A DNA stretch of 64,000 bases, taken from contig JBMNGF010000001.1 of the NCBI GenBank assembly GCA_050949745.1, positions 135,422 through 199,421 of the forward strand, in the 5' to 3' direction. Under the pieces are notes generated by a model that did no database searches, had not been told where the DNA came from, and saw nothing but the letters and a program-made list of their open reading frames with translations. This stretch comes from Syntrophaceticus sp050949745. GTDB lineage: Bacteria; Bacillota; DSM-12270; Thermacetogeniales; Thermacetogeniaceae. The translations under genes were made by a program, and so were the position numbers. Below are positions 17,853 to 27,275 of the stretch, piece by piece; within the stretch, counting starts at the first letter, position 1; every line of letters starts with the position of its first letter.

Positions 17853-17934
17853 TTGGTGGTTGGTAGTTGGTCGTTGGTGGTTAGTGGTTGGTGGTTGGTG
17901 GTTGGTGGTTGGTGGTTGGTGGTTGGTGGTTGGA
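17853..17934. repeat. GGTTGGT tandem repeat tract
   Basis: About eleven tandem 7-nt units (GGTTGGT, with a few GTAG/GTCG variants). Paired G runs spaced by T/TGT make a two-tetrad G-quadruplex possible on the plus strand. The tract ends with the first bases of module A (GGAGAAAGAT). Confidence 0.9.
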
Positions 17935-18020
17935 GAAAGATGTTCGGAACTCGGTAATAGTATGTATAAGGGGAGTTAGGAAAGTTGTAGTAAAAAAACT
18001 ACTGGGAAGGAGTGTCAAGA

Positions 18021-18650
18021 TTGATTTTTACCAACAGACAGGATGCTGGAAAGAAGTTGGCAGCAAAGCTGCTGGAATACCAGGAAAAACAACCGGTTGT
18101 CCTGGGGATCCCCCGTGGTGGTGTGGTTGTCGCTGCAGAGGTAGCCAAAGAACTGGATGCACCTCTAGACCTGATCATTCCTCGCAAAATCGGTGCCCCC
18201 AGCAATCGGGAACTGGCGGTCGGTGCTGTGGCTCCTGATGGTACAGCCATTTTTGATAAGAAAGCGATAAGTTTCTTGGGGTTACAGGAAGCCGATCTTC
18301 AGGATGAAATCGGGCGACAAAGCACAGAGATCGAAAGGCGCACCACAGCCTACAGAGGCAATCGCCGACCACTGTCTCTCCAAGGGAAAACAGTGATCTT
18401 AGTGGATGACGGTATCGCTACCGGCCTGACAGCAAAAGCCGCTCTGCAGTCAGTTCGCAAGCAGAAACCCGAATCTCTGGTTTTGGCAGTACCTGTTGCC
18501 TCTATGGAGGCAGCAGCCCTGCTAAAAAAAGATGTTGACGAATTTATCTGCCTGCTAGTCCCAGAGGTCTTCTATGCAGTAGGACAGTTTTATGATGACT
18601 TCAGCCAAACCACAGATGAAGAAGTGGCTGCAGCACTGAGTAGTGGTTAG
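18021..18650 (+). CDS. phosphoribosyltransferase family protein
   Basis: A 209-residue PRTase-fold protein. The PRPP-binding signature VILVDDGIATGLTAKAAL (about residues 120-137) and the early PRGGVVVAAEVAKEL and APSNRELAVGAV segments are clear. It resembles the stand-alone Pribosyltran proteins of unknown substrate that occur near hydrolases, so base specificity cannot be told. I start at TTG 18021 (M-IFTNRQDAG...), because AAGGAG lies 8 nt upstream; the GTG at 18012 touches the ribosome site. The 3' end runs into GGTTGG repeat text. Confidence 0.88.
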   Translation: MIFTNRQDAGKKLAAKLLEYQEKQPVVLGIPRGGVVVAAEVAKELDAPLDLIIPRKIGAPSNRELAVGAVAPDGTAIFDKKAISFLGLQEADLQDEIGRQSTEIERRTTAYRGNRRPLSLQGKTVILVDDGIATGLTAKAALQSVRKQKPESLVLAVPVASMEAAALLKKDVDEFICLLVPEVFYAVGQFYDDFSQTTDEEVAAALSSG

Positions 18651-19003
18651 TGGTTGGTCGTTGGTGGTTGGTGGTTGGAATCTGTAGTTCGGTCAAAACA
18701 TAGGTAACACCGGAGTCCGAACAATGAGTTCTTGCTGATCAAGCCAGTCCTTGGGCAGCTAGCTTCCCACATCCGACATCTGGTTTCTGACTTCCGTTTT
18801 TCAGGTTGGTTGGTTGGGTTCAGCCGCGCGGTTTCGCAGGTAGCGACACTGCTGGGATAAAAACCGACCGGCTTGACCGATCAGTAGAACCGTCCCGGCG
18901 CGCCAACGGCGCGCGACTGTTGGTATGGAATAAAATTTAGATTATCTATTAAGTCAAGAATGATATGATACGGATAAAAAATAGCCCCCTAAAATTATGA
19001 GAG
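18642..19003. repeat. repeat-rich intergenic region (module B, second copy)
   Basis: GGTTGG tract, module B copy (18677-18814), another GGTTGG tract, then a third repeat type (about 18822-18895, AAAAACCGACCGGCTTGACC) that recurs at about 20918-20998 and ends in GAACCGTCCC. The last 80 nt are AT-rich. No gene seen. Confidence 0.8.
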
Positions 19004-19294
19004 CTATTTGATATATCGCTTTATTTGTTCATAAAAATTTTCACGAGTACCGGCAAGAAGAACAATAATCTTTTTGCCATCAACCTCACTTATGGTATAG
19101 GCGATTTCATAATTGATACCCTTATATTTTACATCGAAACCATAAACACCGGATAAATCACCACGTTTTGGCTGACCGATATAAGGATTCTTACTTAATT
19201 TTAGTAAAGCTGTTTTATATTTATTTTTTAGAGGTTTCTCCTTTATTTTTTTAAAGAAGCGTTCAGCCGGAGAGCTGAATAGTATTTCATACAT
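19004..19294 (-). CDS. RelE/ParE-family toxin
   Basis: A 96-residue type II toxin of the RelE/ParE superfamily: MYEILFSSPAERFFKKI, KTALLKLSKNPYIGQPKRGDLSGVYGFDVKYKGINYEIAYTI, and a C-terminal beta strand VLLAGTRENFYEQIKRYI. Whether it cuts mRNA (RelE) or blocks gyrase (ParE) is not clear; the long Lys-rich helices and lack of an obvious catalytic set lean to ParE-like. It starts 2 nt after the antitoxin stop (TGA-TT-ATG), so the two are coupled. Confidence 0.88.
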   Translation of the reverse strand: MYEILFSSPAERFFKKIKEKPLKNKYKTALLKLSKNPYIGQPKRGDLSGVYGFDVKYKGINYEIAYTISEVDGKKIIVLLAGTRENFYEQIKRYIK

Positions 19295-19296
19295 AA

Positions 19297-19665
19297 TCAG
19301 TCCTCTAAGCCAAAGATGTCATCGAAGTTTGCTGCGGATTTTTCACCAGCTGCAATGGCATCTGCTTCTTCAAGCATATGTGCAACAGCTTTTTTGATAT
19401 TTTTGCTTTGTGTTTCAAACTGCTTTACTAGTTCATCACCCGAATATCCTTGAGAAACTAGGTCCTTTAGTATTTCAACGGAAAACTCACTTGGTTCCCT
19501 ATGAAGAGGCTGAATAACAATTTTACCATCTTCAAGTGAGCATTCAACCTCGCTACCAAGTTCAAGATGTTTATAGAATTGTAAAGGTATCGTAATTTGA
19601 CGTTTTTTTGAAACGCTGATTACTTTGCGGTCCATAATACCACGCTCCATAGCAATCGTAGACAT
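19297..19665 (-). CDS. AbrB/MazE-type antitoxin
   Basis: A 122-residue antitoxin. The swapped-hairpin AbrB domain covers about residues 10-50 (RKVISVSKKRQITIPLQFYKHLELGSEVECSLEDGKIVIQP). The C-terminal half is helical and acidic and should bind the toxin. The start is ATG 19665, fixed by AAGGAGGTTA 5-6 nt upstream; upstream in-frame codons are not translated. The pair probably represses its own promoter at about 19690-19750. Confidence 0.88.
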   Translation of the reverse strand: MSTIAMERGIMDRKVISVSKKRQITIPLQFYKHLELGSEVECSLEDGKIVIQPLHREPSEFSVEILKDLVSQGYSGDELVKQFETQSKNIKKAVAHMLEEADAIAAGEKSAANFDDIFGLED

Positions 19666-19926
19666 ATCTGTAACCTCCTTATAGTATATGCAGAATCCAT
19701 AAGGATAATCCCTATTTCCCTGTATCTTTATAAATATTATAACAAGGAAACAAAGAAAGCTCAATTGTAATCTAAGAAAAAGAAGGAGAGGACACAGATA
19801 CAGCCTTTCTCCGTATGGTATATGGTTGTACTCTTCTGTTCCAACGATAATATCATAAGTTTATTTGAGAAAGAAACTGCTTAGCTTGTTCAGAAACAAA
19901 AACGGTTTAATCGAGCTTCACGCCCA

Positions 19927-20820
19927 CTAACCATCTAGTGTCACCCGATTATGTATGGCAGTCAACCCATCCATATCAATCCCTTTATAAAGGCCGCAGG
20001 CTGTCCCGAGAATAAATCCCCCGTGTGCTGCAAGCTTTTCGATCTCAGAGGCCAGCTCATTTAAAAATTCAGGGTCATGTGATTTTATTAAATCATCAAC
20101 CTCCAGTGTCCCCCAAAAACACAGTTCTGGATATTGCTCCTGCAGCTTCACTGGATCCATACCTGCCCCGCGCTCAAAACACTGCAGTCCCTTGAATCCG
20201 CAGTCGATCAAGTCTGGGATTATTTCAGCATAATTTCCGTCTGAATGAAAGAAAAAGGGGATGTTTCCTCCGCCTGCTTCCACCTGACCTGCCAGAGCAG
20301 GAAATAATTCATTTCTCAGTGTACTGGGATTAAGCATTAAGCCACGCTGATAAGCAATGTCATCAGCGATGAGAATGCCGTCGACCCCCTGGTCAACCAG
20401 CCTTTTGATCAGTTCCCTGTTCATCCTTTCCACTTTTTCAATAAGAGCTTGGAAGGAGAGAGGGGAGCTCCGGGAAAGCACCAAAAAGTCGGTATATCCC
20501 ACGGTGCGTGTCCCCCACCCGAATGCACCGTCGAGCAGAGCAAAAGTGAATAAAGGCGTCTCCGAAACCCACCTGTCTAGATCTGGCACAGTGATTTCCG
20601 CTGCGTCAGGAATATCCTTCCCCACCGGATAGTCTGGAGGCAGACAGATAAGATCCAGTCCTAAATCATTAATAAAAGCAGCTCTTTCCTCAAAACCGAC
20701 CTGACTGCTGTTCAAATGCTGTGCAATCAGATCATCCCCAATACACAGTTCCCCTCTGGGAATCCTATCGGGAATTTGCTGGTTGATGGCTGCTTTAACC
20801 CTTTCCTGGGAATTCGGCAT
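19927..20820 (-). CDS. uroporphyrinogen-decarboxylase-fold methyltransferase (MtaA-like)
   Basis: A 297-residue UroD-superfamily protein (ERVKAAINQQIPDRIPRGELC start; FFFHSDGNYAEIIPDLIDCGFKGLQCFE, with the His and Asp that fit the zinc/active-site region of methyltransferases of this fold; GTLEVDDLI; GGFILGTACG). It is short compared with true HemE or the 417-442 aa enzymes next door and resembles MtaA/CmuA-type proteins that move a methyl group between a corrinoid protein and a thiol or folate acceptor. It ends the island on its left side and is transcribed alone. Confidence 0.8.
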   Translation of the reverse strand: MPNSQERVKAAINQQIPDRIPRGELCIGDDLIAQHLNSSQVGFEERAAFINDLGLDLICLPPDYPVGKDIPDAAEITVPDLDRWVSETPLFTFALLDGAFGWGTRTVGYTDFLVLSRSSPLSFQALIEKVERMNRELIKRLVDQGVDGILIADDIAYQRGLMLNPSTLRNELFPALAGQVEAGGGNIPFFFHSDGNYAEIIPDLIDCGFKGLQCFERGAGMDPVKLQEQYPELCFWGTLEVDDLIKSHDPEFLNELASEIEKLAAHGGFILGTACGLYKGIDMDGLTAIHNRVTLDG

Positions 20821-21355
20821 TGAATATCACCTCGAGTAATATGGAATATATTTTAAAAAGGTGCAAGGCACCACTTCTACATAATCGGAATGTTTAATGC
20901 AATCACCGGAACAGTTCAGCCGCGGTTTTACAGATCACAACACAGGCTGGTATAAAAACCGACCGGCTTGACCAATCTCCGAACAGCGGAACCGTCCCAC
21001 CGGGCGTTGCTTTATTGATAAGGCCGACTGTTGAGTCAATGAGTCAAGTGAGTCAAGGGGACGGCAGACTGTGTGACAAACATGCAGGTTTTTCTGAGTC
21101 AAGGGGACGGGGACTTTGACTCACGAGACTAAGAATGAGTCGAAAAGACTGTCCCCATGCTACATTACCTATTACTTGCCACCAACGACTGCCCACTAAC
21201 CACTATTTATGTGGCAAACGAAACGTCCCGTTGCCACATAAATTGATGCGTGGAAGGGGCAGACCCTCTCCCACGCATCATATCATAGATCCAGGCCTAG
21301 ATTGAATACTGCTGCGTCTGGATAAAAACTTTAGTGTTTGTGCCTGGATATCTGT
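20821..21355. repeat. 535-nt intergenic region of hairpin repeats
   Basis: Contains GGTGCAAGGCACC (about 20860), the second AAAAACCGACCGGCTTGACC unit (about 20918-20998), a GAGTCAA-rich part with hairpin TGAGTCAA/TTGACTCA (21095-21123), hairpin copy GTGGCA/TGCCAC (21211-21237) and a stem TGATGCGTGG/CCACGCATCA (about 21243-21281) that may terminate the UroD operon. No gene seen. Confidence 0.75.
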
Positions 21356-22684
21356 TTACTTGTAGACACCGTATTCTTTGGTGAACTCCACCATTGCTTT
21401 GACATTTTCGTGCTTGGCTTCGTCAAACCAGATACCACAATCGACCATTAATCCGCCATCTTTACCTACTACGTCAATCAGTTCCTTAACATAGGCTTTG
21501 ACATCATCAGGGGTACCCAGACATAGAGTAGTAATCGGAACATTACCTCTGAAGCAAACCACATCACCTAAAACTTCTTTTGCCTTATGAATATCCACTG
21601 TCTCGAACCAATATAATGCCTTGCCCTTTGGAATATCACTGATGATCTCTAATCGTGATGTATTATCCCCTTCAAACAATGGCATAGGCACACAACCCTC
21701 TTCAATCAAGCCCAACATTACCTTTCTAAGGGTTGGCCAGTAAAAGGTTTTGTATTGCTCAAGTGACATAAAGCCCTCAGGCCCTTTGTGCAACATGAGC
21801 CCAACTATTGGGTTGCTACTCTTCTTAGATTGCTCTACCCCCATTCTGACTAACAATGGGACCAGCCTATCCATGGCTTTCAAAAGCTTTTCAGGGCATC
21901 TGTACATATCTACCATGACACCATAGGTGCCCCTAAACCAGTCACCAATGATATCATATGGCGCTGCTGAGTTTCCTCCTCTCATTACAGGGAAACCCAA
22001 GCTTGTTATTTCTTTTGATTCCCTCGCTAAATGCTTGCCCCATCTGACAGCCTCTTTTCCAGCCTTGATTAGGGAATTGAGGGCTTCTTCAACCTCCGGT
22101 GTTCCGAATATGCCAACATTACCTAATATGGAAAGGTAGTAGCCAAAAAATTCGTAGGCAGGACGTACATTTTTCATGGGCTCCAATATCCCGCAAACAC
22201 GCGGTAGATAAACCCGCATCATAAAATCAGCCGGATCCTCGATAAAATGGTCGTAAAACTCGTCAGCTTTTGCGTACTCATCTTCTACAAACTGAAACAC
22301 ATGTTCAGCAGCGGTTTCACGCCCAGGCAATCTAAGCTGTTTGTAGTCTAAAAGCTCTAAAACATGTCCAGAGAGAGCGTAGGATGAACCATTGAATAAA
22401 TCGGGTTCAAAATCATGAAGGGTTTTCATGTACGCCTGATGTGCCTTGTCATAATCGAACATGACCTCTTCGCATGTATATCCATTATCAAGAGCAGGGA
22501 ACATGCCGAAGCTAGGCGTAATGGGAACCCTATCAGGAATCTTTAACTGAATAGCATCTGCAACCCTTTTCACTCGCTTTGCGTATGCTTCTGCTGCTTC
22601 ATCATTAACGAAATCTATTCCTTCTCCGGTAGACCATGCATCGAGACGCTGTTTCGTTTTATCGTTATTCTGATTTTCCGCCAT
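21356..22684 (-). CDS. UroD-family corrinoid methyltransferase (O-demethylase-type)
   Basis: A 442-residue UroD-superfamily enzyme of the long type used as substrate methyltransferase (MtvB/MtoB-like; aryl-O-methyl or similar donors). Conserved stretches include KIPDRVPITPSFGMFPA, DHFIEDPADF, GLMLHKGPEGFMSLEQYKTFYWP, and CFRGNVPITTLCLGTPDDVKAYVKELIDVVGKDGGLMVD. It is about half identical by eye to the protein at 25816-27069. It follows its corrinoid protein (22712-23338) by 27 nt in one operon. The expected reaction is transfer of a methyl group from a methoxy compound to Co(I) of that corrinoid protein. The substrate is unknown. Confidence 0.82.
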   Translation of the reverse strand: MAENQNNDKTKQRLDAWSTGEGIDFVNDEAAEAYAKRVKRVADAIQLKIPDRVPITPSFGMFPALDNGYTCEEVMFDYDKAHQAYMKTLHDFEPDLFNGSSYALSGHVLELLDYKQLRLPGRETAAEHVFQFVEDEYAKADEFYDHFIEDPADFMMRVYLPRVCGILEPMKNVRPAYEFFGYYLSILGNVGIFGTPEVEEALNSLIKAGKEAVRWGKHLARESKEITSLGFPVMRGGNSAAPYDIIGDWFRGTYGVMVDMYRCPEKLLKAMDRLVPLLVRMGVEQSKKSSNPIVGLMLHKGPEGFMSLEQYKTFYWPTLRKVMLGLIEEGCVPMPLFEGDNTSRLEIISDIPKGKALYWFETVDIHKAKEVLGDVVCFRGNVPITTLCLGTPDDVKAYVKELIDVVGKDGGLMVDCGIWFDEAKHENVKAMVEFTKEYGVYK

Positions 22685-22711
22685 CTCTTTCCCTCCATCC
22701 TGATAATTTGA

Positions 22712-23338
22712 TCAAAGCCCCAGCCATTTTTTAGCAAGGGAAATCCCTGCCATGGGGTCCGCTCCATAAGCATCAGCGCCAGTATATGCCACGACATCTT
22801 CATTAATTATACTGCCACCGATCATTATTTTTACATCGTTCAACCCTGCTTCTTTAATGGTCTCTACCGTATTCTTCATTGAGTCATATGCTAAAGTCAA
22901 CAGGCCACTCAACCCAACCACCTTTACATCGTTTTCCCTTATTGCTTCAACATACTTTTCAGGAGGTACATCAACTCCTAAATCAATTACTTCAAATCCA
23001 TTAATATCCATCATAAAGGTTACAATATTTTTACCTATATCGTGAATATCACCTTCAACAGTCCCAATAATAACCTTCCCTATCTTTTCTGCTCCGGCTT
23101 CTTCTTCCATTTCAGGTTTTACTATCTCCGAAACTCGTTTTAATATTTCACCGGCAAAAATGAGATCTGGTATGAAGTATTCCCCACTCTCAAACCTTTT
23201 CCCGACCTCTTCCATAGCAATTCTAGAACTGTCAACAATCTCCATAGGCTTTTTTCCCGATTCAAGCAACTCCTGAACCATATCTAACACTTCTTTTTCC
23301 TTAAGCTCTGTAAGAGCTTTAACAAGTTTTTCAGCCAT
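22712..23338 (-). CDS. corrinoid (methyl-carrier) protein, MtbC/MtvC-like
   Basis: A 208-residue methyltransferase-associated corrinoid protein. The N-terminal helical cap covers about residues 1-85; the Rossmann-type B12 domain carries the cobalt-ligand motif GDIHDIGKN with His99, followed by the GLSGLLTLAYDSM and IMIGG segments. It carries the methyl group between the UroD-type donor enzyme encoded just downstream and an acceptor methyltransferase. It is first gene of the minus-strand operon, and its upstream region (23339-23897) is shared with the divergent MFS operon and holds several regulator sites. Confidence 0.93.
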   Translation of the reverse strand: MAEKLVKALTELKEKEVLDMVQELLESGKKPMEIVDSSRIAMEEVGKRFESGEYFIPDLIFAGEILKRVSEIVKPEMEEEAGAEKIGKVIIGTVEGDIHDIGKNIVTFMMDINGFEVIDLGVDVPPEKYVEAIRENDVKVVGLSGLLTLAYDSMKNTVETIKEAGLNDVKIMIGGSIINEDVVAYTGADAYGADPMAGISLAKKWLGL

Positions 23339-23897
23339 TTAATTTACCTCCTTTTGAATGATTGATTAAGGCGCCCACTAAACACCTGTTAATTTGCTTT
23401 TTTAACACCACCTCCATATGTTATCACTGTTCTCGCCTGCCTTGGCTAAAGGACCCATAATTACCGCATCCATCCCCAAGTTCATACAATTCGTCTATGA
23501 AATAACGGTTGAACTGGCGATACTGAGCCTCTATGTAGGATAGGTTATGTATTTATGTCTATACATTATCTCTTAACAAAATTATAGCACATGTCATCCT
23601 GTCTATACAATTTTTTTTAAAAGTACTCTTAGGCTATACGTCCTAAATGATCCCCTAAAACAGATATTAGATAATAATTAATATCAAGCAAATCAGAGAA
23701 ATAGGTATTATATATAGGCTTTTCTAAGAAGATCAAATAATACGGACAAAATTTAACACTTTATTATAGTTGTATATACATCCTAACATAGTTTATAATT
23801 AAATTGGCAGTATGTACATACATCTTTACTGTAAAGGAGGGTAGTTCTTAGCTATTTATTGTTAGTTAAAGTTACTTTGAGAGGAGGCGTTAAATGT
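23339..23897. promoter_or_regulatory. divergent control region with GntR/HutC-type operators
   Basis: AT-rich spacer between two divergent methyltransferase operons. It contains TGTCTATACA at 23556-23565 and 23600-23609, the perfect palindrome TGTATATACA at 23771-23780 and the near match TGTACATACA at 23813-23822. These fit the GT-N-TA-N-AC core of HutC-subfamily GntR operators. The same TGTCTATACA occurs upstream of the gntR gene at 28732. No gene is visible inside. Confidence 0.8.
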
Positions 23898-25133
23898 ATG
23901 AAAATTGACAAGCGCCTAGCAGTAACAATTCTCGCATTTCTTATCTATATGCTAACTAACTTCCACAGACCTGCTGTTACTGTTATGGGAGACCAGTTGA
24001 TTCAGGATTTTGGGTTGACATCAGTTAGTTTCGGTTTTATTGGAATGATTTTTATGTGGACATACGCTTTGATGCAGTTTCCTGTTGGCACCCTAAATGA
24101 CACATGGGGGCCGCGCAAAGTTCTCCTTATTTGTCTAGCCATCACTTCGGCTGGAGCCATGCTATTCGGAGCTTCGCAATCCTACCTTGTATTAGTTATT
24201 AGCCGCATCTTAGTAGCAGTAGGAATCTCGGGTTTTTCAGCATCTGGAGCCAAACTTCTTGCTGAATGGTTTGATAGAAAACAGTTCGGTAAACTATGGG
24301 GCTCATTCATGGGATGGGGAGTTATGGGCAGCGTTTTAGCAACCCGCCCTCTTGTTATGCTGATGGACTCAGTTGGTTGGAGGGTATCCTTTGAGATTAT
24401 CGGGCTAATATCAGTAGTTATGCTGGTCCTAGCCTACTTTGTGATTGACAGCCCTAAGGAATTAAAAGCAGAAGCCCGTCAGGAGGCAAAGGCTACTTCA
24501 ACTGGACCTAAAACTTCTGGCTTGGACAATTTAAAAGTAGCTGTGACACAGCCTGAAACATGGTTAGTTGTCCTCTTTTTTATCGGCGTCAACAGTTCAG
24601 GCCAGGTGCTGTGCGCTCTCTGGGGTGGTGTGTTTTTACAAACTGTATATGGGTTTAGCGATAGTTTAGCCGCTAATATACTGATGATCGCAGCCATTTG
24701 CATGATCTTTGGCAGTTTGTTCAGCGGGTTTGTTAAACCTCAGACAGCTATGATCTCTGGCAGCATCGTTTTTCTTATTGTCTGGCTGGTCCTGACAATT
24801 GGAATGGAAGCCCTCAGCCTCCCAGCTGTCTATGTTATTTTTGCTTTGATCGGTTTTGTTCAGTTCTGGGCAGTTGTGGCGGGTTTTGTTTTCCTGCGCA
24901 ATGTTACTCCATCAGCTATATATGGAACTGTTTACGGCGTTGCCAACGGGGCTGCATGGATTCTAGGAGCCGGTGCTTTTCAACAGATATGGGGCTTCAT
25001 TCTGCAAAAAGGAGTTAACATAAGTAATTTTCAGGTGGCCATGAAAGTACAGCTTGTGGTTCTGGTTTTAAGCTGCGTTGCTGCTGTGATTTTGGCCAAT
25101 AGAAGCAAAAAAACAGCTGCAAGCCCTAATTAA
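23898..25133 (+). CDS. MFS transporter
   Basis: A 411-residue major facilitator with 12 predicted membrane helices. The helix 2-3 loop has the family pattern NDTWGPRKV, and the middle loop is a 30-residue hydrophilic stretch (PKELKAEARQEAKATSTG). It starts at ATG 23898 with GAGAGGAGG upstream; an upstream TTG in frame lacks such a site. It heads a plus-strand operon with a corrinoid protein and a UroD-type methyltransferase, so it most likely imports the methylated (perhaps methoxy-aromatic acid) substrate. Substrate inferred from context only. Confidence 0.9.
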   Translation: MKIDKRLAVTILAFLIYMLTNFHRPAVTVMGDQLIQDFGLTSVSFGFIGMIFMWTYALMQFPVGTLNDTWGPRKVLLICLAITSAGAMLFGASQSYLVLVISRILVAVGISGFSASGAKLLAEWFDRKQFGKLWGSFMGWGVMGSVLATRPLVMLMDSVGWRVSFEIIGLISVVMLVLAYFVIDSPKELKAEARQEAKATSTGPKTSGLDNLKVAVTQPETWLVVLFFIGVNSSGQVLCALWGGVFLQTVYGFSDSLAANILMIAAICMIFGSLFSGFVKPQTAMISGSIVFLIVWLVLTIGMEALSLPAVYVIFALIGFVQFWAVVAGFVFLRNVTPSAIYGTVYGVANGAAWILGAGAFQQIWGFILQKGVNISNFQVAMKVQLVVLVLSCVAAVILANRSKKTAASPN

Positions 25134-25154
25134 TAATACAAAGGAGGATAAGCA

Positions 25155-25784
25155 ATGTCGAAAAACTTAGTTGATCTGATCGCCGATTTAAAAGAGGATG
25201 AGGCACTACAAACTACCAAAGAACTGCTGGATGCAGGAACCGACCCTATGGTAATCCTGGATCACTGCAGAGAAGCAACAGAACTTGTCGGTAAAAGGTT
25301 TGAGGAAGGCAAATATTTTATCCCAGATCTGCTGATGAGCGGAGAGATCTTGGAACAGATCTCTGATATTGTAAAATCTAATATGACAAAAGATGTAGAA
25401 ACTGATTACATAGGGAAAATTGTGATAGGAACTGTAGAAGGGGATATCCATGACATCGGCAAGAATATCGTAACATTCATGATGAATGCTAATGGATTCG
25501 AGGTTATCGATATCGGTGTCGATGTACCACCTCAAAAGTTTGTTGAAGCAGTAAAAGAACATAAACCCGATGTGGTTGGAATGAGTGCACTGTTAACCCT
25601 GGCATTTGACTCCATGAAAAGGACAGTTGATGCCCTTGAAGAAGCAGGGTTGAGGGATCAGGTCAAGATCATCGTAGGCGGATGCCCCATAGATGCAAAT
25701 GTAACTAAGTATACCGGTGCTGATGCTTATGGTAAAGATGCTCAAGAGGGAGTGGTTATTGCAAAGAAATGGGTTAACGCTTAA
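25155..25784 (+). CDS. corrinoid (methyl-carrier) protein
   Basis: A 209-residue corrinoid protein, close paralogue of that at 22712-23338, with the same cap domain and GDIHDIGKN (His99), VDVPPQKFVEAVKEH, and GMSALLTLAFDSM segments. It lies 21 nt after the MFS gene and 31 nt before its partner methyltransferase, each with its own AAGGAGG ribosome site. Expected role: accept the methyl group from the enzyme encoded at 25816-27069 on Co(I). Confidence 0.93.
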   Translation: MSKNLVDLIADLKEDEALQTTKELLDAGTDPMVILDHCREATELVGKRFEEGKYFIPDLLMSGEILEQISDIVKSNMTKDVETDYIGKIVIGTVEGDIHDIGKNIVTFMMNANGFEVIDIGVDVPPQKFVEAVKEHKPDVVGMSALLTLAFDSMKRTVDALEEAGLRDQVKIIVGGCPIDANVTKYTGADAYGKDAQEGVVIAKKWVNA

Positions 25785-25815
25785 ATTACATTAATTTTAA
25801 AAAGGAGGTTGTATA

Positions 25816-27069
25816 ATGTCAAAAAGTCCTGAGGAACTGTATCAAGAAAGAAAAAAGAGGTATGAAGACGCTGTTGCTCTCAGAGTGCCCGATAGGGTTC
25901 CAGTGAGTATACAGTGGGGTTTTTTCCCCGCACGCTACGTAGGTATAACATGCGAAGAATATATGTATGATTATGAAAAAGCATTAAACGCCTCCATCAA
26001 GGCACATGAGGACTTTGCTCCAGATGTTGCCGAAAGCCCTTACAGCACCCGGGTAATAGGCAATGTCCTGGATGCGATTGGTTTCGAACAGCTTAGATGG
26101 GCAGGCAGGGGTTTGGATGCCAACGCACCCTACCAGTTTGTTGAAGGGGAATATATGCCCCCAGAGGAATATGACCATTTTATCGAGGACCCTACAGATT
26201 GGGTTATCAGAAAATACTGGCCGCGAGTCTGCAGTAAACTAGAGGGATTTGGGAACATAGGTCCTTTAAAAAATATGATCAGCTACTATTTTGGAATACC
26301 CTTTGGCTTTGCCCCCTTTGGAACTGAAGAGGGACAGCAGGCACTGGAAGCCTTGAAAAATGCAGGAAAAGCCTCTTTAGAAGCAGTAACTTATGCGGGT
26401 AAATTTGGTCAAGAAATGGCTAAAAGAGGTTTCCCTATGAGGGATGGCGGTTCTACACAGGCACCCTTTGACACTCTTGGTGACTTTTTTAGAGGTACCC
26501 GTGGGATTATGATGGATATGTACCGGCGCCCCGAAAAACTGCTCAAAGCCTTAGATGTTCTTACACCCTGGATGGTCCAGATGGGAGTTGCAGGCGGTAA
26601 AAAAACTGGCAACCCAAGGATCTTTATCCCTCTCCATAAAGGTTCTGACTCCTTTATGTCTGATGAACAGTTCAAGACCTTTTATTGGCCAAGCCTCCAG
26701 AAACTTATCATCGCCTTAGTCGACGAGGGAATGAACCCATCATTATTTGTAGAGGCTGATCATACTTCACGGCTGGAGGTTATGAGAGATGTTCCTGCTG
26801 GTAAAGTAATTTACCACATGGAAAATACCGATATGTTTAAAGCTAAAGAGATCCTAGGAGATCGTGTATGCCTGCGAGGTAATGTCCCAATATCAATGTT
26901 ATGTCTTGGCACACCTGATGATGTCAAGGCTTACTGCAAGAAACTGATTGATGTGGTTGGGAAAAACGGAGGCCTGATCATGGATTCTTCAGTGGGGATC
27001 GAAGATGCTAAAGTTGAAAATATTAAAGCCATGATCGATTTCACAAAAGAGTATGGAGTATATCGTTAA
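25816..27069 (+). CDS. UroD-family corrinoid methyltransferase (O-demethylase-type)
   Basis: A 417-residue paralogue of the enzyme at 21356-22684, sharing VPDRVPVSIQWGFFPARYVGITCEEYMYDYEKA, DHFIEDPTDW, HKGSDSFMSDEQFKTFYWP, and RGNVPISMLCLGTPDDVKAYCKKLIDVVGKNGGLIMD. The N-terminal part differs from the paralogue, which suggests a different substrate. Last gene of the MFS-corrinoid-methyltransferase operon. The spacer after it (27070-27275) has distant complementary runs GCCCCCC/GGGGGGC that might form a weak terminator. Confidence 0.82.
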   Translation: MSKSPEELYQERKKRYEDAVALRVPDRVPVSIQWGFFPARYVGITCEEYMYDYEKALNASIKAHEDFAPDVAESPYSTRVIGNVLDAIGFEQLRWAGRGLDANAPYQFVEGEYMPPEEYDHFIEDPTDWVIRKYWPRVCSKLEGFGNIGPLKNMISYYFGIPFGFAPFGTEEGQQALEALKNAGKASLEAVTYAGKFGQEMAKRGFPMRDGGSTQAPFDTLGDFFRGTRGIMMDMYRRPEKLLKALDVLTPWMVQMGVAGGKKTGNPRIFIPLHKGSDSFMSDEQFKTFYWPSLQKLIIALVDEGMNPSLFVEADHTSRLEVMRDVPAGKVIYHMENTDMFKAKEILGDRVCLRGNVPISMLCLGTPDDVKAYCKKLIDVVGKNGGLIMDSSVGIEDAKVENIKAMIDFTKEYGVYR

Positions 27070-27275
27070 TAATTAGCCTGTAAACAATATGCCCCCCCAT
27101 TATAAAGATATAAGCAATTTTCGCTCTTTTGCCATTCACTAATGATTTGCACAGGAAACAACCACGGGGGGCATAATAATATTATCGATGATTTTGGATG
27201 AATTACAAATGTCACAGAACCAAATAGAGAGGTTTCAAACATATTGCCCTACGCAAGATATTTATAAAACTTGAG

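Noticed and set aside
17853..17934. CRISPR array
   Set aside because: Units are 7 nt in strict tandem without unique spacers, and no cas gene is present.
19927..27069. Haem biosynthesis (HemE) function of the UroD proteins
   Set aside because: Linkage to corrinoid proteins and lengths unlike HemE favour methyltransferases; no other haem genes are nearby.
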